Positions 54,386 through 62,357 of a stretch of 64,000 bases of DNA are shown here, one piece after another. The stretch lies in the NCBI GenBank assembly GCA_030463445.1, contig JAQGFW010008569.1:1-64000 (forward strand), written 5' to 3'. Origin of the DNA: Euplotes aediculatus (taxonomy: Eukaryota > Ciliophora > Spirotrichea > Euplotida > Euplotidae). A model generated the notes under the pieces. It made no database searches. It had not been told where the DNA came from and was given only the letters and a program-made list of their open reading frames with translations. The first letter of the stretch is position 1, and each line of letters starts with the position of its first letter. Position numbers and translations under genes: made by a program.

Positions 54386-55075
54386 TTATCTAAAACTTAT
54401 CTGAAAATTGATAATCGCAGGGTTAAGTTTTTGTGCCTCGGCTTGGCTCGAACTAAACTCACTATCGCCCAAGAGCTTATCGGCCAGCGGATTGAGTGAT
54501 TGGTCTTCATAATTATAACCCAGCACACAAGTAAAATAACTCACGCCATCGGCTTCCATGAGTTTGCCGCCATCCCAGTTTGCCACCGAGCCGCCGTAAT
54601 CCCAGCCAAATCCCATAAACTTAAATGCTTTTCCGTTTATTTTTTCTAATTCTTTGAGTGTTGTGCCAACTTTAATACCAGTGTCGGTATGCCATTGGGT
54701 TTGTGTTGTGTTCGACTCTACGTTACGCCCAACCATCAGCGTAGCTGGATTTTTAAAGTTAGTGGTATCTTTCCACAAAATCTGCAATTCGTTAGGCGTA
54801 CCTTTATACAATATCGTTCCGATTTCAAAATAACCTTCGCCAATATAAATCGTATCACGAGCCGAAACGTCTTTGCCAAACTTTGCTTCAAGGTCTGCGA
54901 GTGTTGTTGTGGCTGTTATGATACCCACACGCTCGCCTGGTACACAGACAAAATCGTTGGCAGGAGTTTCTTCTTTTATGGCAAGGGTAGAATCGGTGCT
55001 GGTACTTTCGGTTTTTGAGTTTTGGCAAGCGTTCAGAATAACGCCGAGTAATAGTAATTTGACAAAAATTTTCAT
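54386..55075 (-). CDS. Lipoprotein of unknown function
   Basis: 229 residues. The lipobox is LLGVILNAC (Cys 17). The mature chain begins Ser/Thr-rich, then has TTTLADLEAKFGKDVSARDTIYIGEG and VGTTLKELEKINGKAFKFMGFGWDYGG. These two motifs resemble each other, which suggests two copies of a small domain of the type seen in SmpA/PASTA-like envelope lipoproteins. It is divergent by 52 bp from the membrane AraC regulator, which might control it. Family not recognised. Confidence 0.78.
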   Translation of the reverse strand: MKIFVKLLLLGVILNACQNSKTESTSTDSTLAIKEETPANDFVCVPGERVGIITATTTLADLEAKFGKDVSARDTIYIGEGYFEIGTILYKGTPNELQILWKDTTNFKNPATLMVGRNVESNTTQTQWHTDTGIKVGTTLKELEKINGKAFKFMGFGWDYGGSVANWDGGKLMEADGVSYFTCVLGYNYEDQSLNPLADKLLGDSEFSSSQAEAQKLNPAIINFQISFR

Positions 55076-55127
55076 GAAACGATATTTTTAGGGTTAATTT
55101 GTAGTGCTAAAATTAGCTTTTCTGACT

Positions 55128-56405
55128 TTGAAAACCAAGTTCCTCCAAATATTACTTTTTTTATGCTCGGCTACGTCTTTTGCACAGATTCGGGTGCAAT
55201 ATTTGGATAACCCACCGATGATTGATGGCAATAGCGAAGACTGGAATTCTACCGAAAAATACACCTACCAAGCCCAAAAACACAAGGTTTTGTCCCGAAA
55301 TCAAAATCATTATGCTTTTGGATACGACGAAAATAACTTGTACGCAGTTTTTGAAATTCGAGATAAACATCTAACCGATTTAGCATTGGATAAAAGCGGA
55401 AGCCCAAGGCTTACTTTTAATGATGCTGTGGAGTTTTACATTGATTCTAAGGGCGACAGTCATTCAAAAATGGATGCCAATGATTATCAAATAATCGTAG
55501 ATTTGAAGAGTAATTTAACTGTTTTTAGGGGCGGAGATAGGTTTTTGATGCAAGTTGTGGAGTCAGAAGTACCAAAAGATACGATTACGAATAATTTTGT
55601 GATGGATGTCAAGACAAGGTATATCGGTACAATCAATGACAAAAAAGTTGCCGATTCGATGTATGTCATTGAGTTTCAGATTCCGTGGGCTTCGCTCGGT
55701 ACGCACATACACGAAGGCTCTCAGCTCAAAATTGATGTGGGATTCAACGATGCCGATGAATTTCTGGATATTCGTCCGCTTGCCGAAGAAGACACAATAC
55801 CCAATTATAGTTTTGAAAGTATCAGTGGTCGGATAGATTTTGGTTTCCCAGAATATTGGCAAAGGGCGATTTTGGTTGGTAAGGCTTCATTTTTAAAAAA
55901 ATTAAACCAAGACTACGGCAAATATTGGTGGGTTCTGGGTTTAGTAATTCTGATTTTCTTTATGCCTTCGTTGGTGATTTTAGCAAGGAAAAATTACAAA
56001 CTCAGACAGATTAAACCCAAAGATGATTCGAACGAGCTCAAATTCAATGCGATTTTCAACGAAGTCAAAATCGTGAATAGTGAAGAAGAAACATTCATCA
56101 AAAAAGCCAAAGCGTTTATCCTGCAAAACCTCGACCAAAACACTACTCCAGCCGAACTCGCCGATGAATTATCGGTAAGTTTGAGGCAATTACAACGGAT
56201 ATTCAAAGAAAAATTAGATACGACTCCGACCAACTTCATTACTTCAATCAAGATGGAAGAAGCTGCAACCTTGCTTCGCCAAAACGATAAAACTATCTCT
56301 GATGTGGCCTATTCGGTTGGGTTCTCTGACCCTTCGTATTTTGCTCGTACATTCAAGAAATATTTTGCCAAAAGTCCTTCTGAATTCACCAAAACCAATC
56401 AATAA
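55128..56405 (+). CDS. Membrane-bound AraC regulator with periplasmic CBM9-like sensor
   Basis: About 425 residues. No ATG is available. TTG 55128 gives an orthodox signal peptide (M-KTKFLQILLFLCSATSFAQ); GTG 55104 is the alternative. Residues ~25-235 form a CBM9/DOMON-like domain (PPMIDGNSEDWNS, VEFYIDSKGDSHSKMDANDYQIIVDL, YVIEFQIPWASLG). A transmembrane helix follows near 270-290 (WWVLGLVILIFFMPSLVIL). The cytoplasmic part ends in an AraC HTH pair (TPAELADELSVSLRQLQRIFKE and ISDVAYSVGFSDPSYFARTFKKYFAKSPSEF). It probably senses a sugar or glycan in the periplasm and activates the neighbouring secreted S74 and pectate lyase genes directly. Confidence 0.85.
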   Translation: MKTKFLQILLFLCSATSFAQIRVQYLDNPPMIDGNSEDWNSTEKYTYQAQKHKVLSRNQNHYAFGYDENNLYAVFEIRDKHLTDLALDKSGSPRLTFNDAVEFYIDSKGDSHSKMDANDYQIIVDLKSNLTVFRGGDRFLMQVVESEVPKDTITNNFVMDVKTRYIGTINDKKVADSMYVIEFQIPWASLGTHIHEGSQLKIDVGFNDADEFLDIRPLAEEDTIPNYSFESISGRIDFGFPEYWQRAILVGKASFLKKLNQDYGKYWWVLGLVILIFFMPSLVILARKNYKLRQIKPKDDSNELKFNAIFNEVKIVNSEEETFIKKAKAFILQNLDQNTTPAELADELSVSLRQLQRIFKEKLDTTPTNFITSIKMEEAATLLRQNDKTISDVAYSVGFSDPSYFARTFKKYFAKSPSEFTKTNQ

Positions 56406-56467
56406 ACGCTATTTGTCGTTTTTGTCCATGCTTTTGGCGTGAATTTACAAGCCATCTTGGTCATATC

Positions 56468-56503
56468 TTGATACTTTTGAGGTATCAATTTTAATCTCAA
56501 AAG
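56468..56503 (+). promoter_or_regulatory. Two overlapping, mutually exclusive hairpins before the start codon
   Basis: TTGATAC/GTATCAA (56468-56474 with 56482-56488) and CTTTTGAG/CTCAAAAG (56474-56481 with 56496-56503) share sequence: the loop of the first is the left arm of the second. The second ends 3 bp before the ATG at 56507. This could be an RNA switch over the start region or overlapping DNA operators for the AraC protein. Confidence 0.45.
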
Positions 56504-56506
56504 ACC

Positions 56507-57772
56507 ATGAAAAAAGCGATTTTATTCATCTTCTGTATTTATTTTTCGTTTAGTCTTATTGCTCAAAATTCGGTTACGACAGACCCCAACGGGCAAGAAG
56601 CTATCTTAGAAGTAAGGGGATTCAGCCAAAATGCTTTTGCGGGTTACAGGAGTACCGCAATGTTTAATAGTGGTAGCGTGCCAGTAAGCGATGTTGTTCG
56701 TGCAATAGCTTCTACAGCTTTGAGTTCTACAAGTCGTAATATTGGAATAACTGGATACGGAGATGGGTCTGGTACAAGTACCAATATAGGTGTAGAAGGG
56801 AGCGTTTCAAGTACGGGTTCGGGTAGTAGTTACGGAGGACGTTTTACCGTTTATAGTGCGGCTACTGGCTCCAAATTTGGGATTTTTGCTGAGGTGTTGA
56901 ATACCGTAAATAGCTTTACTACTTCAAGTTATGGAATACGAACAAATGTATATACCAATAGTACAGAAGCCAACTACGGAGTATATGGCAATGCAGAAAA
57001 TTTAGGAGAAGGTAATGCAACTGGTGGATATTTTACTACATCAAACTCACTCAGTACATCTGGTATAAGAACAGGCGTAAAGGCTGATGCTTATGGCAAT
57101 GTAGGTAGTAAATACGGTATTTTTGCCACTGCAGCAGGTGGCGGTACAAATACAGGGCTTTATGTAGAGACTTCTCAGGGAACTATCAATCATGCAGCAA
57201 TATTAAAGACAGATTCTGATTTGAACAGTTTTCAGCTTATCTTGGATGAAAATGATAACGACTATACCCGCATAGCATTTAGAAATAACAATGGTACTGG
57301 CTGGCATCAGGCGGTTTACAGAGGGGCTACTCCGATAAATTCTCAATTCAACTTTTATCACGTATCAACCGCAACGGATGTCTTGTCTCTGAGAGGCGAT
57401 GGTAATGCCATTTTAGCGGGTACGCTTACGCAATCGTCAGATTTAAGATTAAAGAAAAATGTTCAGCCAATTACCAATTCCATCGAAAAAATCAATCAGC
57501 TCAATGGTGTTTATTTTGATTGGAAAAATTCTAATCATTCATCAAGCCGTCAAATTGGGTTTATTGCCCAAGAAGTTGAAAAAGTATTGCCCGAATTAGT
57601 TCAAACCGATGAAAAAGGCTTTAAATCAGTGGCTTATGCCAATGTCTCGGCGGTTTTGGTAGAGGCTTTGAAAGAACAAAACACCCGAATCGAGAATTTA
57701 GAAAAAGAACTTGCTCAAATAAAAGCATTGTTGAATAAATCGAACTTAACCACCGAAAAATCTACTAAATAG
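56507..57772 (+). CDS. Secreted repeat protein with C-terminal S74 intramolecular chaperone
   Basis: 421 residues. The signal peptide MKKAILFIFCIYFSFSLIAQ is followed by a Gly/Ser/Thr-rich beta region of repeats with the core YG(V/I)(Y/F)(G/A) (for example ANYGVYGNAEN and GSKYGIFATAAGG). The C-terminal ~110 residues are a peptidase S74 domain (SDLRLKKNVQPITNSIEKINQLNGVYFDWKN...QIGFIAQEVEKVLPELV) plus a coiled coil (ALKEQNTRIENLEKELAQIKALL). In tail-spike and collagen-like proteins this domain trimerises the fibre and then cuts itself off. Here the signal peptide and neighbours indicate a cellular surface fibre, not a phage gene. It ends 2 bp before the lyase gene. Confidence 0.88.
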   Translation: MKKAILFIFCIYFSFSLIAQNSVTTDPNGQEAILEVRGFSQNAFAGYRSTAMFNSGSVPVSDVVRAIASTALSSTSRNIGITGYGDGSGTSTNIGVEGSVSSTGSGSSYGGRFTVYSAATGSKFGIFAEVLNTVNSFTTSSYGIRTNVYTNSTEANYGVYGNAENLGEGNATGGYFTTSNSLSTSGIRTGVKADAYGNVGSKYGIFATAAGGGTNTGLYVETSQGTINHAAILKTDSDLNSFQLILDENDNDYTRIAFRNNNGTGWHQAVYRGATPINSQFNFYHVSTATDVLSLRGDGNAILAGTLTQSSDLRLKKNVQPITNSIEKINQLNGVYFDWKNSNHSSSRQIGFIAQEVEKVLPELVQTDEKGFKSVAYANVSAVLVEALKEQNTRIENLEKELAQIKALLNKSNLTTEKSTK

Positions 57773-57774
57773 CC

Positions 57775-59493
57775 ATGAAAACTACTTGTTTATTATTCTT
57801 TTTATTTAGAATTAATATTTTTGGTCAGATTCCCGCATTTCCGGGTGCAGAAGGTTTCGGAGTAACGGCTTCGGGCGGTAGGGGAGGAAGCGTTTACTAC
57901 GTAACCAATCTGAATTGTAGCGGTGTTGGGTCGCTCAATTATGGTTTGCAACAATCGGGCAAACGCTACATTTTGTTTAAGGTCAGCGGCGTGATTCCGT
58001 GTGCGGCAGAGGTTGCTCAAGGGCAAGTAACTATTGCTGGGCAGACTTCGCCAGCAGGTATTATTGTACGAGGATTGATTTTGGATGAAATCTACGAGAC
58101 CAATACCAACACCGATAATGTCATTATTCGGCACATTCGTTCACGCCCAAAAATGGGAACGACCCTGCCAAATCAAGGCTATATCTTAGACGATGGCTTG
58201 CGGCTTGATGGAGCAAATACCGTGATTGTTGACCATTGTTCGTTTGCCAATGCCGCCGATGAGGCTGTTCAAATATCTAATTCTCAGAATATTACGGTTC
58301 AAAACTGTATGCTTGCCGAAACCATCGGAAATCATTTCGATTTGGGTGGAATGTTAATCAACTATTCACGAGCCGACCACCCACAAGACAACATCAGTAT
58401 TCATCACAACGTCTGGAATCGAATCGGGGGGCGTTTTCCTGAATTTAGTTGTGAATCGCCTCACTGCCGAAATCGAACCCTGAATTTTGAAGTTTCTAAC
58501 AATCTTTTCTGGGACCAACAGATTCAGACTTGGTATAACCCTTGTACTACTGGTGGTGATGGTTGCAAAGACTTTCATCTAAACCTCAATTTCAATAACA
58601 ATCGTTCGGTTTCTCGTAATTCCTACACGGGGCCTTTGGCTTCGTTTGATTTTCTGAATAATGCCAATAATCGGGTTTTTATCAGCGGAAATACGATGAA
58701 CCTTTACCCAAATTACAGCGATTATCAGCTTTTTTATTGTTGCAACGATTTCAATACCAATGCCCCAAACACCAACAATGGGTCGGCTCAAAGACTGATA
58801 ACAAGGCACACTTTTCCGATTGTAAGCAATACGCCATCGGCTCAGTTGCAAGATTATATGGTGAAACAAGCAGGGGCTTTTCCGAGAGACCCGCAAGATA
58901 CGAGATTGCTGAATCCATTGAAAACCAACACAATAGCTACGCAAGCCGTAAACGGGACTGATTATTTTAATGATGCTTTTCAATTAAACTTTACGAGTCC
59001 GCCCGCTGCTCCCACCGATACCGATAATGACGGAATGCCTGATACTTGGGAAACCGCCAACGGACTCAACCCCAACGCCGCCGACCACAATGGTACACAA
59101 TTATCGAAGAAGTTTACGGGAATCGAGGGCTATACCAATTTGGAGTGTTATCTCAATGAGCTTTCGGATAAACTCATTGGGCAGCAGTCGGTTATTATCA
59201 CCAATCCATCGGGGACGATAACCAATACCGAAATTAATTCATCCGAAGATTTTGCGGTGATAATCGCTCCTAACCCAACCGATTATGATTTTGTTGTGAA
59301 AGTGAATCAAAACACATCTAATTGGCGGTTTGAATTGATTGATTTAGAGGGGCGTGTGGTTTTGGGAGAATCGAATATCAACGAAAACACCCATTCGTTT
59401 AGCCTGCCGAGACTCATAACGAGTGGTACTTATTTTATCAAAATCTACGCTGGCTCGCAAGTTTGGCAACGGAAATTGTTGGTTTTGAAGTAA
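57775..59493 (+). CDS. PL1-family pectate lyase with T9SS type A sorting domain
   Basis: 572 residues. A signal peptide (MKTTCLLFFLFRINIFGQ) precedes the PL1 opening FPGAEGFGVTASGGRGGSVYYVTNLN. The parallel beta-helix runs to ~390 (NVIIRHIRSRPKMG, DDGLRLDGANTVIVDHCSFANAADEAVQI). A calcium-binding TSP3-like stretch follows (TDTDNDGMPDTWETANGLNP), then a C-terminal type A sorting domain (VIIAPNPTDYDFVVKV...GTYFIKIYAGSQVWQRKLLVLK). It cleaves pectin or polygalacturonate by elimination at the cell surface. It is translationally linked to the S74 protein and lies near a sugar-type membrane AraC regulator. Confidence 0.9.
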   Translation: MKTTCLLFFLFRINIFGQIPAFPGAEGFGVTASGGRGGSVYYVTNLNCSGVGSLNYGLQQSGKRYILFKVSGVIPCAAEVAQGQVTIAGQTSPAGIIVRGLILDEIYETNTNTDNVIIRHIRSRPKMGTTLPNQGYILDDGLRLDGANTVIVDHCSFANAADEAVQISNSQNITVQNCMLAETIGNHFDLGGMLINYSRADHPQDNISIHHNVWNRIGGRFPEFSCESPHCRNRTLNFEVSNNLFWDQQIQTWYNPCTTGGDGCKDFHLNLNFNNNRSVSRNSYTGPLASFDFLNNANNRVFISGNTMNLYPNYSDYQLFYCCNDFNTNAPNTNNGSAQRLITRHTFPIVSNTPSAQLQDYMVKQAGAFPRDPQDTRLLNPLKTNTIATQAVNGTDYFNDAFQLNFTSPPAAPTDTDNDGMPDTWETANGLNPNAADHNGTQLSKKFTGIEGYTNLECYLNELSDKLIGQQSVIITNPSGTITNTEINSSEDFAVIIAPNPTDYDFVVKVNQNTSNWRFELIDLEGRVVLGESNINENTHSFSLPRLITSGTYFIKIYAGSQVWQRKLLVLK

Positions 59494-59542
59494 ATGAGGT
59501 TTGGAAACCTCATCATTTGGGTTCGAGATGAGAATCTCGAAC
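59470..59542 (+). terminator. CTD tail plus double-hairpin terminator (repeat copy 1)
   Basis: Immediately after the lyase stop, ATGAGGTTT/AAACCTCAT (59494-59513) and GTTCGAGAT/ATCTCGAAC (59521-59542) form two hairpins. Together with the last eight codons of the lyase this 72-bp block has a near copy at 61397-61468 (68 of 72 identical). Confidence 0.7.
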
Positions 59543-59613
59543 CAGCGGAGAAATTGGTTTTATCTTTTGAATAAAATTCGCTTAACAAATTTGTAGAATC
59601 GAAATCTATGATG

Positions 59614-59635
59614 TAGATTTGTTGCGTATTTAACA
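59614..59635 (+). promoter_or_regulatory. marR promoter -7 box overlapping a TGTT-N8-AACA operator
   Basis: TAGATTTG (59614-59621) matches TAnnTTTG. TGTTGCGTATTTAACA (59620-59635), a TGTT/AACA dyad, overlaps it and covers the expected transcript start. A near copy (15 of 16) lies at 60093-60108. The layout suits autorepression by the MarR protein. Confidence 0.5.
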
Positions 59636-59641
59636 TTATTT

Positions 59642-60076
59642 ATGGAAACATTCAAGTTTGAGACATCTTTTGGAAGAGCTTTGGGAGTAGCACATACTGC
59701 CATGTATAGGCATCTTGCCAAATTGATGAAAGACAAGAATTTACCCATTACTCCCGACCAGTTTAGGGTACTTACTCACTTATGGAAAACCGATGGTCTG
59801 CAACAAAGCGAATTAGCCGCCTGTACCAATCGTAATCGGGCTAATGTAACACGGATTATTGATATTCTTGAAAGAGAAAAGGTTGTCATCAGACAAGATG
59901 ACCCCAGCGATAGGAGGGTTTTCAGAATATATCTTACCGAATTAGGTAAGCAACTCGAAAAAGAAACAGCCGAATGTGCCGAGAAATCTATCGAAGATTC
60001 ATTGAAAGGGGTATCCGAACAAGACAGGGCTATAGCAATGAGTGTTCTGAAAAAAATAATAGCTAACGTAAGCTAA
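59642..60076 (+). CDS. MarR-family transcriptional regulator
   Basis: 144 residues of winged-HTH MarR fold: a dimerisation helix (ALGVAHTAMYRHLAKLMKDKNLPITPDQFRVLTHLWK), the recognition region (QQSELAACTNRNRANVTRIIDILEREKVV), the wing (RQDDPSDRRVFRIYLTELGKQLEKE) and a final helix. MarR proteins usually repress their own gene and a neighbour and respond to phenolics or oxidants. The TGTTGCGTATTTAACA repeats on both sides of the gene are probable sites. The downstream pirin gene is the likely target. Confidence 0.9.
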   Translation: METFKFETSFGRALGVAHTAMYRHLAKLMKDKNLPITPDQFRVLTHLWKTDGLQQSELAACTNRNRANVTRIIDILEREKVVIRQDDPSDRRVFRIYLTELGKQLEKETAECAEKSIEDSLKGVSEQDRAIAMSVLKKIIANVS

Positions 60077-60092
60077 AAAAATTTGTGTAATA

Positions 60093-60108
60093 TGTTGCGT
60101 ATTTATCA
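60093..60108 (+). promoter_or_regulatory. Second MarR operator-like site
   Basis: TGTTGCGTATTTATCA differs by one base from the site before marR. It lies 17 bp after the marR stop and ~410 bp before the pirin start, with a palindromic element between. It is probably the original operator of the pirin promoter. Confidence 0.4.
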
Positions 60109-60209
60109 ATATAATATTAAACAATTTAGAGTCTTTATTTTATTGATTACCACTTTTAAGGCGTTTTTAGCAAGATTCAAGACGAGGTTTTTATCTTGAT
60201 AGATGCTTA

Positions 60210-60417
60210 GATTCAATACATTGTAAACTAAGTTAGTATAATTTTTCAGCTCCCCTCTCCAGTGGGAGAGGGGCTGGGGGTGAGGTTAATAACTTAGTGA
60301 AAATCAACATTTTAAACCTCACCCTTCCTTTCCCTCTCCCGACGGAGAGGGCGACCGTCGCACGGAGGGACTCGATAACAAAAAGTTATAGTTATTTAGT
60401 TTACAATGTATTTAATC
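60210..60417. mobile_element. MITE-like palindromic element (208 bp) with terminal inverted repeats
   Basis: The perfect 17-bp terminal repeats AATACATTGTAAACTAA (60215-60231, inverted at 60396-60412) extend to 22 bp with one mismatch. Inside, a second inverted pair (GGGAGAGGGG...GGGGGTGAGGTT against AACCTCACCC...CCCTCTCCC) lets the whole element fold back. It has no coding capacity. Its G/C-rich core differs from the AT-rich flanks. It fills most of the 444-bp gap between marR and pirin. No clear target-site duplication is seen. Confidence 0.6.
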
Positions 60418-60520
60418 GTATTATGAGTATAAATCATTAATAATCAGTATTTTAAGATGCGTTTCGTTTGTTCGGGATAGCCTTAAATATTCAATTTTTA
60501 AACATTCATCAGACAAAACA

Positions 60521-61360
60521 ATGAATAAGTCAATAATCAAAAAAACAGAGCATCAATTCAAGCAGCCTTTTCGAGGATTAAAAGGTGTTGATATTATGGC
60601 ACACGCATATCCGATAGAACCTATTTTGGTTTTTACAGAATATCACATGAGCCAGCCCGTTTTTGGACCACACCCACACGCAGGGGTGTCTGTAATGACG
60701 TATATGCTACCCGATAGCGAGCAGGGTTTCATCAATCGAGATAGTTTAGGAGATTTCAGTTATATTGAGCCAGGTGGACTGCATGTTTCTCAAACAGGAA
60801 GCGGGATGTTTCACGATGAATTTCCGAGAGAATCAGGTATTGATGCACATGGGTTTCAAATCTGGTTTAATCATAGCAAAGAAAACCGCTGGGTAATGCC
60901 AAAAGCCATTCATGTCAATGCGAGCGATATTCCAGAGGTAATAAACGAAGATTACAAGCTAAGGATTATCCATGGGAATTTCAACGGTAAGGGTTCAAAT
61001 TACCAATTGGTAACCGATATTAACCTGTTCCACGTTTATTTGAATCCTCATAAATCCATAGAGTTTAAAGCAGAAAAAATGGCATTTATTTACGGATTGA
61101 GTGGAAATGGAATTACCGAAAAAACAGAAATTAAAGCACAAACCTTGATTAATTTTGGTTTAGAAGGCGATAAAGTTTATGTGAGTGGAGGGGCTGATGG
61201 TTTAGAATTTATGTTTGCAACGGCAAGACCCATAAACGAGCCTATTGTTTATGGTGGGCCATTTGTGATGACGACTGATGAACAAATGCAAAAAACCCGA
61301 CAACGCCTTGCCAATGGCGGAATGGGTGAGTTGAAACCACATAAACCAAACGGGAATTAA
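60521..61360 (+). CDS. Pirin family protein
   Basis: 279 residues of bicupin fold. Metal ligands lie in the N-terminal cupin: FGPHPHAGVSVMTYML (two His), and the His of GGLHVSQTGSGMFHDEFP with the following Glu. The C-terminal cupin (VTDINLFHVYLNPHKSIEF) is without a metal set. Pirins act as iron-dependent quercetin dioxygenase-like enzymes or as redox-sensitive cofactors. The gene is probably controlled by the MarR protein upstream. Confidence 0.9.
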   Translation: MNKSIIKKTEHQFKQPFRGLKGVDIMAHAYPIEPILVFTEYHMSQPVFGPHPHAGVSVMTYMLPDSEQGFINRDSLGDFSYIEPGGLHVSQTGSGMFHDEFPRESGIDAHGFQIWFNHSKENRWVMPKAIHVNASDIPEVINEDYKLRIIHGNFNGKGSNYQLVTDINLFHVYLNPHKSIEFKAEKMAFIYGLSGNGITEKTEIKAQTLINFGLEGDKVYVSGGADGLEFMFATARPINEPIVYGGPFVMTTDEQMQKTRQRLANGGMGELKPHKPNGN

Positions 61361-61396
61361 AGTTTGAATATCACGCCGCCGCATGCCTATTTGTAG

Positions 61397-61468
61397 CGAA
61401 AATTGTTAGTTTTAAAGTAAATGAGGTTCGGAAACCTCATCATTTGGGTTCGAGATGAGAATCTCGAA
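61397..61468 (+). repeat. Relic of a T9SS tail end plus terminator (repeat copy 2)
   Basis: 72 bp, 68 identical to 59470-59542. It still encodes R-K-L-L-V-L-K-stop in one frame, and the three differences in that part are all silent third-base changes. The two hairpins follow. An in-frame TAG lies just before it, so it is a fragment, not a gene. It now stands between pirin and the convergent YoeB-like gene, where it can act as terminator. Confidence 0.6.
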
Positions 61469-61487
61469 TGAGTGGGTGTCTTTTATA

Positions 61488-62354
61488 TCAATGAAATTCA
61501 TAATGACCTTTACAAGCAATAAATGTCACAATATTATTTTCTACAGTATAGCTGAGTCTATCTCCATCGGGATAGCTATTTGTTACTCTTTTGGACGCTT
61601 CTTTACCTCTGCCTTTTAAATTTTCAGTTTGTCCCATTCCACCTGTGAATGGATGAGTTTGTACATCTTTCATTAAAAGCAATATGTATTTAAAAGTCTC
61701 GAAATTATGTAGCTTCCAATTTAAAAATTGTGTCATAAAATCTTGGGTGAATACTGGTTGATATTTGGTAAATCCTAAATATTTTGTTAACATTTCTTCC
61801 TTATCAATAAATTTTGGTATTGACGTATCAGCCCAATCTTTAATTTCTTGAGTAGTTAAATCACTTTCCAAACAAATATTGTAAGCAACGAAATCAATGT
61901 TTTTAGCTCCATTATCATTACTTTTCCTTATAAATATTTTTCTGGTTCTCCAAAATAAATGAGTGTCCAAACTAATTGATGGAATAGTTTTTATATAACT
62001 GACAGGTAAGCCGACGGGTTCAATATCTGTAGGGGCATTATCACTAATTAATTTATAATTACCTATATATGTATCCAATTCTTCTTCATTCAAATCATCT
62101 AAATAAGGAGGCTTTAAAAAAGTAAATAAAAATCGTTTTAAATCTTTACTTTCAAGCTTTTCTAATGTCTGTATAAAATTGAAATCATTTGTAACTCTGC
62201 ATTCAGAAATGCTTTTTGGGAACAATACTCGCTTTAGACCATATATTTCATTTGCTTTTTTAAATGTATCTTTAAAAACCAAAAATTTAGTTTCAGCAAT
62301 TTGTAAATTTTCAAAAATAGGGTAAAATGATAATTCGTTTAAAACTAAATCCAT
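61488..62354 (-). CDS. Two-part protein with YoeB-like RNase C-terminal domain
   Basis: 288 residues. The N-terminal ~220 residues (MDLVLNELSFYPIFENLQIAE...) are not a family I recognise. The last ~60 match the second half of the YoeB/Txe toxin: MKDVQTHPFTGGMGQTENLK, then RVTNSYPDGDRLSYTVENN and the ending ACKGHYEFH. YoeB's catalytic Glu (in KPEPLK), Arg (in HRLVY) and final His-Tyr all have counterparts (E of TENLK, R of DRLSY, HY of KGHY). YoeB cuts mRNA on the ribosome. No YefM-type antitoxin is adjacent. The gene starts 3 bp after the AAA ATPase gene, so ATPase and DUF262 partners may control it. The domain looks whole. Confidence 0.75.
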   Translation of the reverse strand: MDLVLNELSFYPIFENLQIAETKFLVFKDTFKKANEIYGLKRVLFPKSISECRVTNDFNFIQTLEKLESKDLKRFLFTFLKPPYLDDLNEEELDTYIGNYKLISDNAPTDIEPVGLPVSYIKTIPSISLDTHLFWRTRKIFIRKSNDNGAKNIDFVAYNICLESDLTTQEIKDWADTSIPKFIDKEEMLTKYLGFTKYQPVFTQDFMTQFLNWKLHNFETFKYILLLMKDVQTHPFTGGMGQTENLKGRGKEASKRVTNSYPDGDRLSYTVENNIVTFIACKGHYEFH

Positions 62355-62357
62355 AAT

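Noticed and set aside
54327-54480. Short plus-strand frame starting MKFGIQNLKFIKY
   Set aside because: It runs mostly antisense into the lipoprotein gene at 54386 and shows no recognisable feature.
56507-57772. Phage tail-fibre gene or prophage remnant because of the S74 domain
   Set aside because: It has a cellular signal peptide, no phage genes nearby, and is coupled to a secreted lyase gene.
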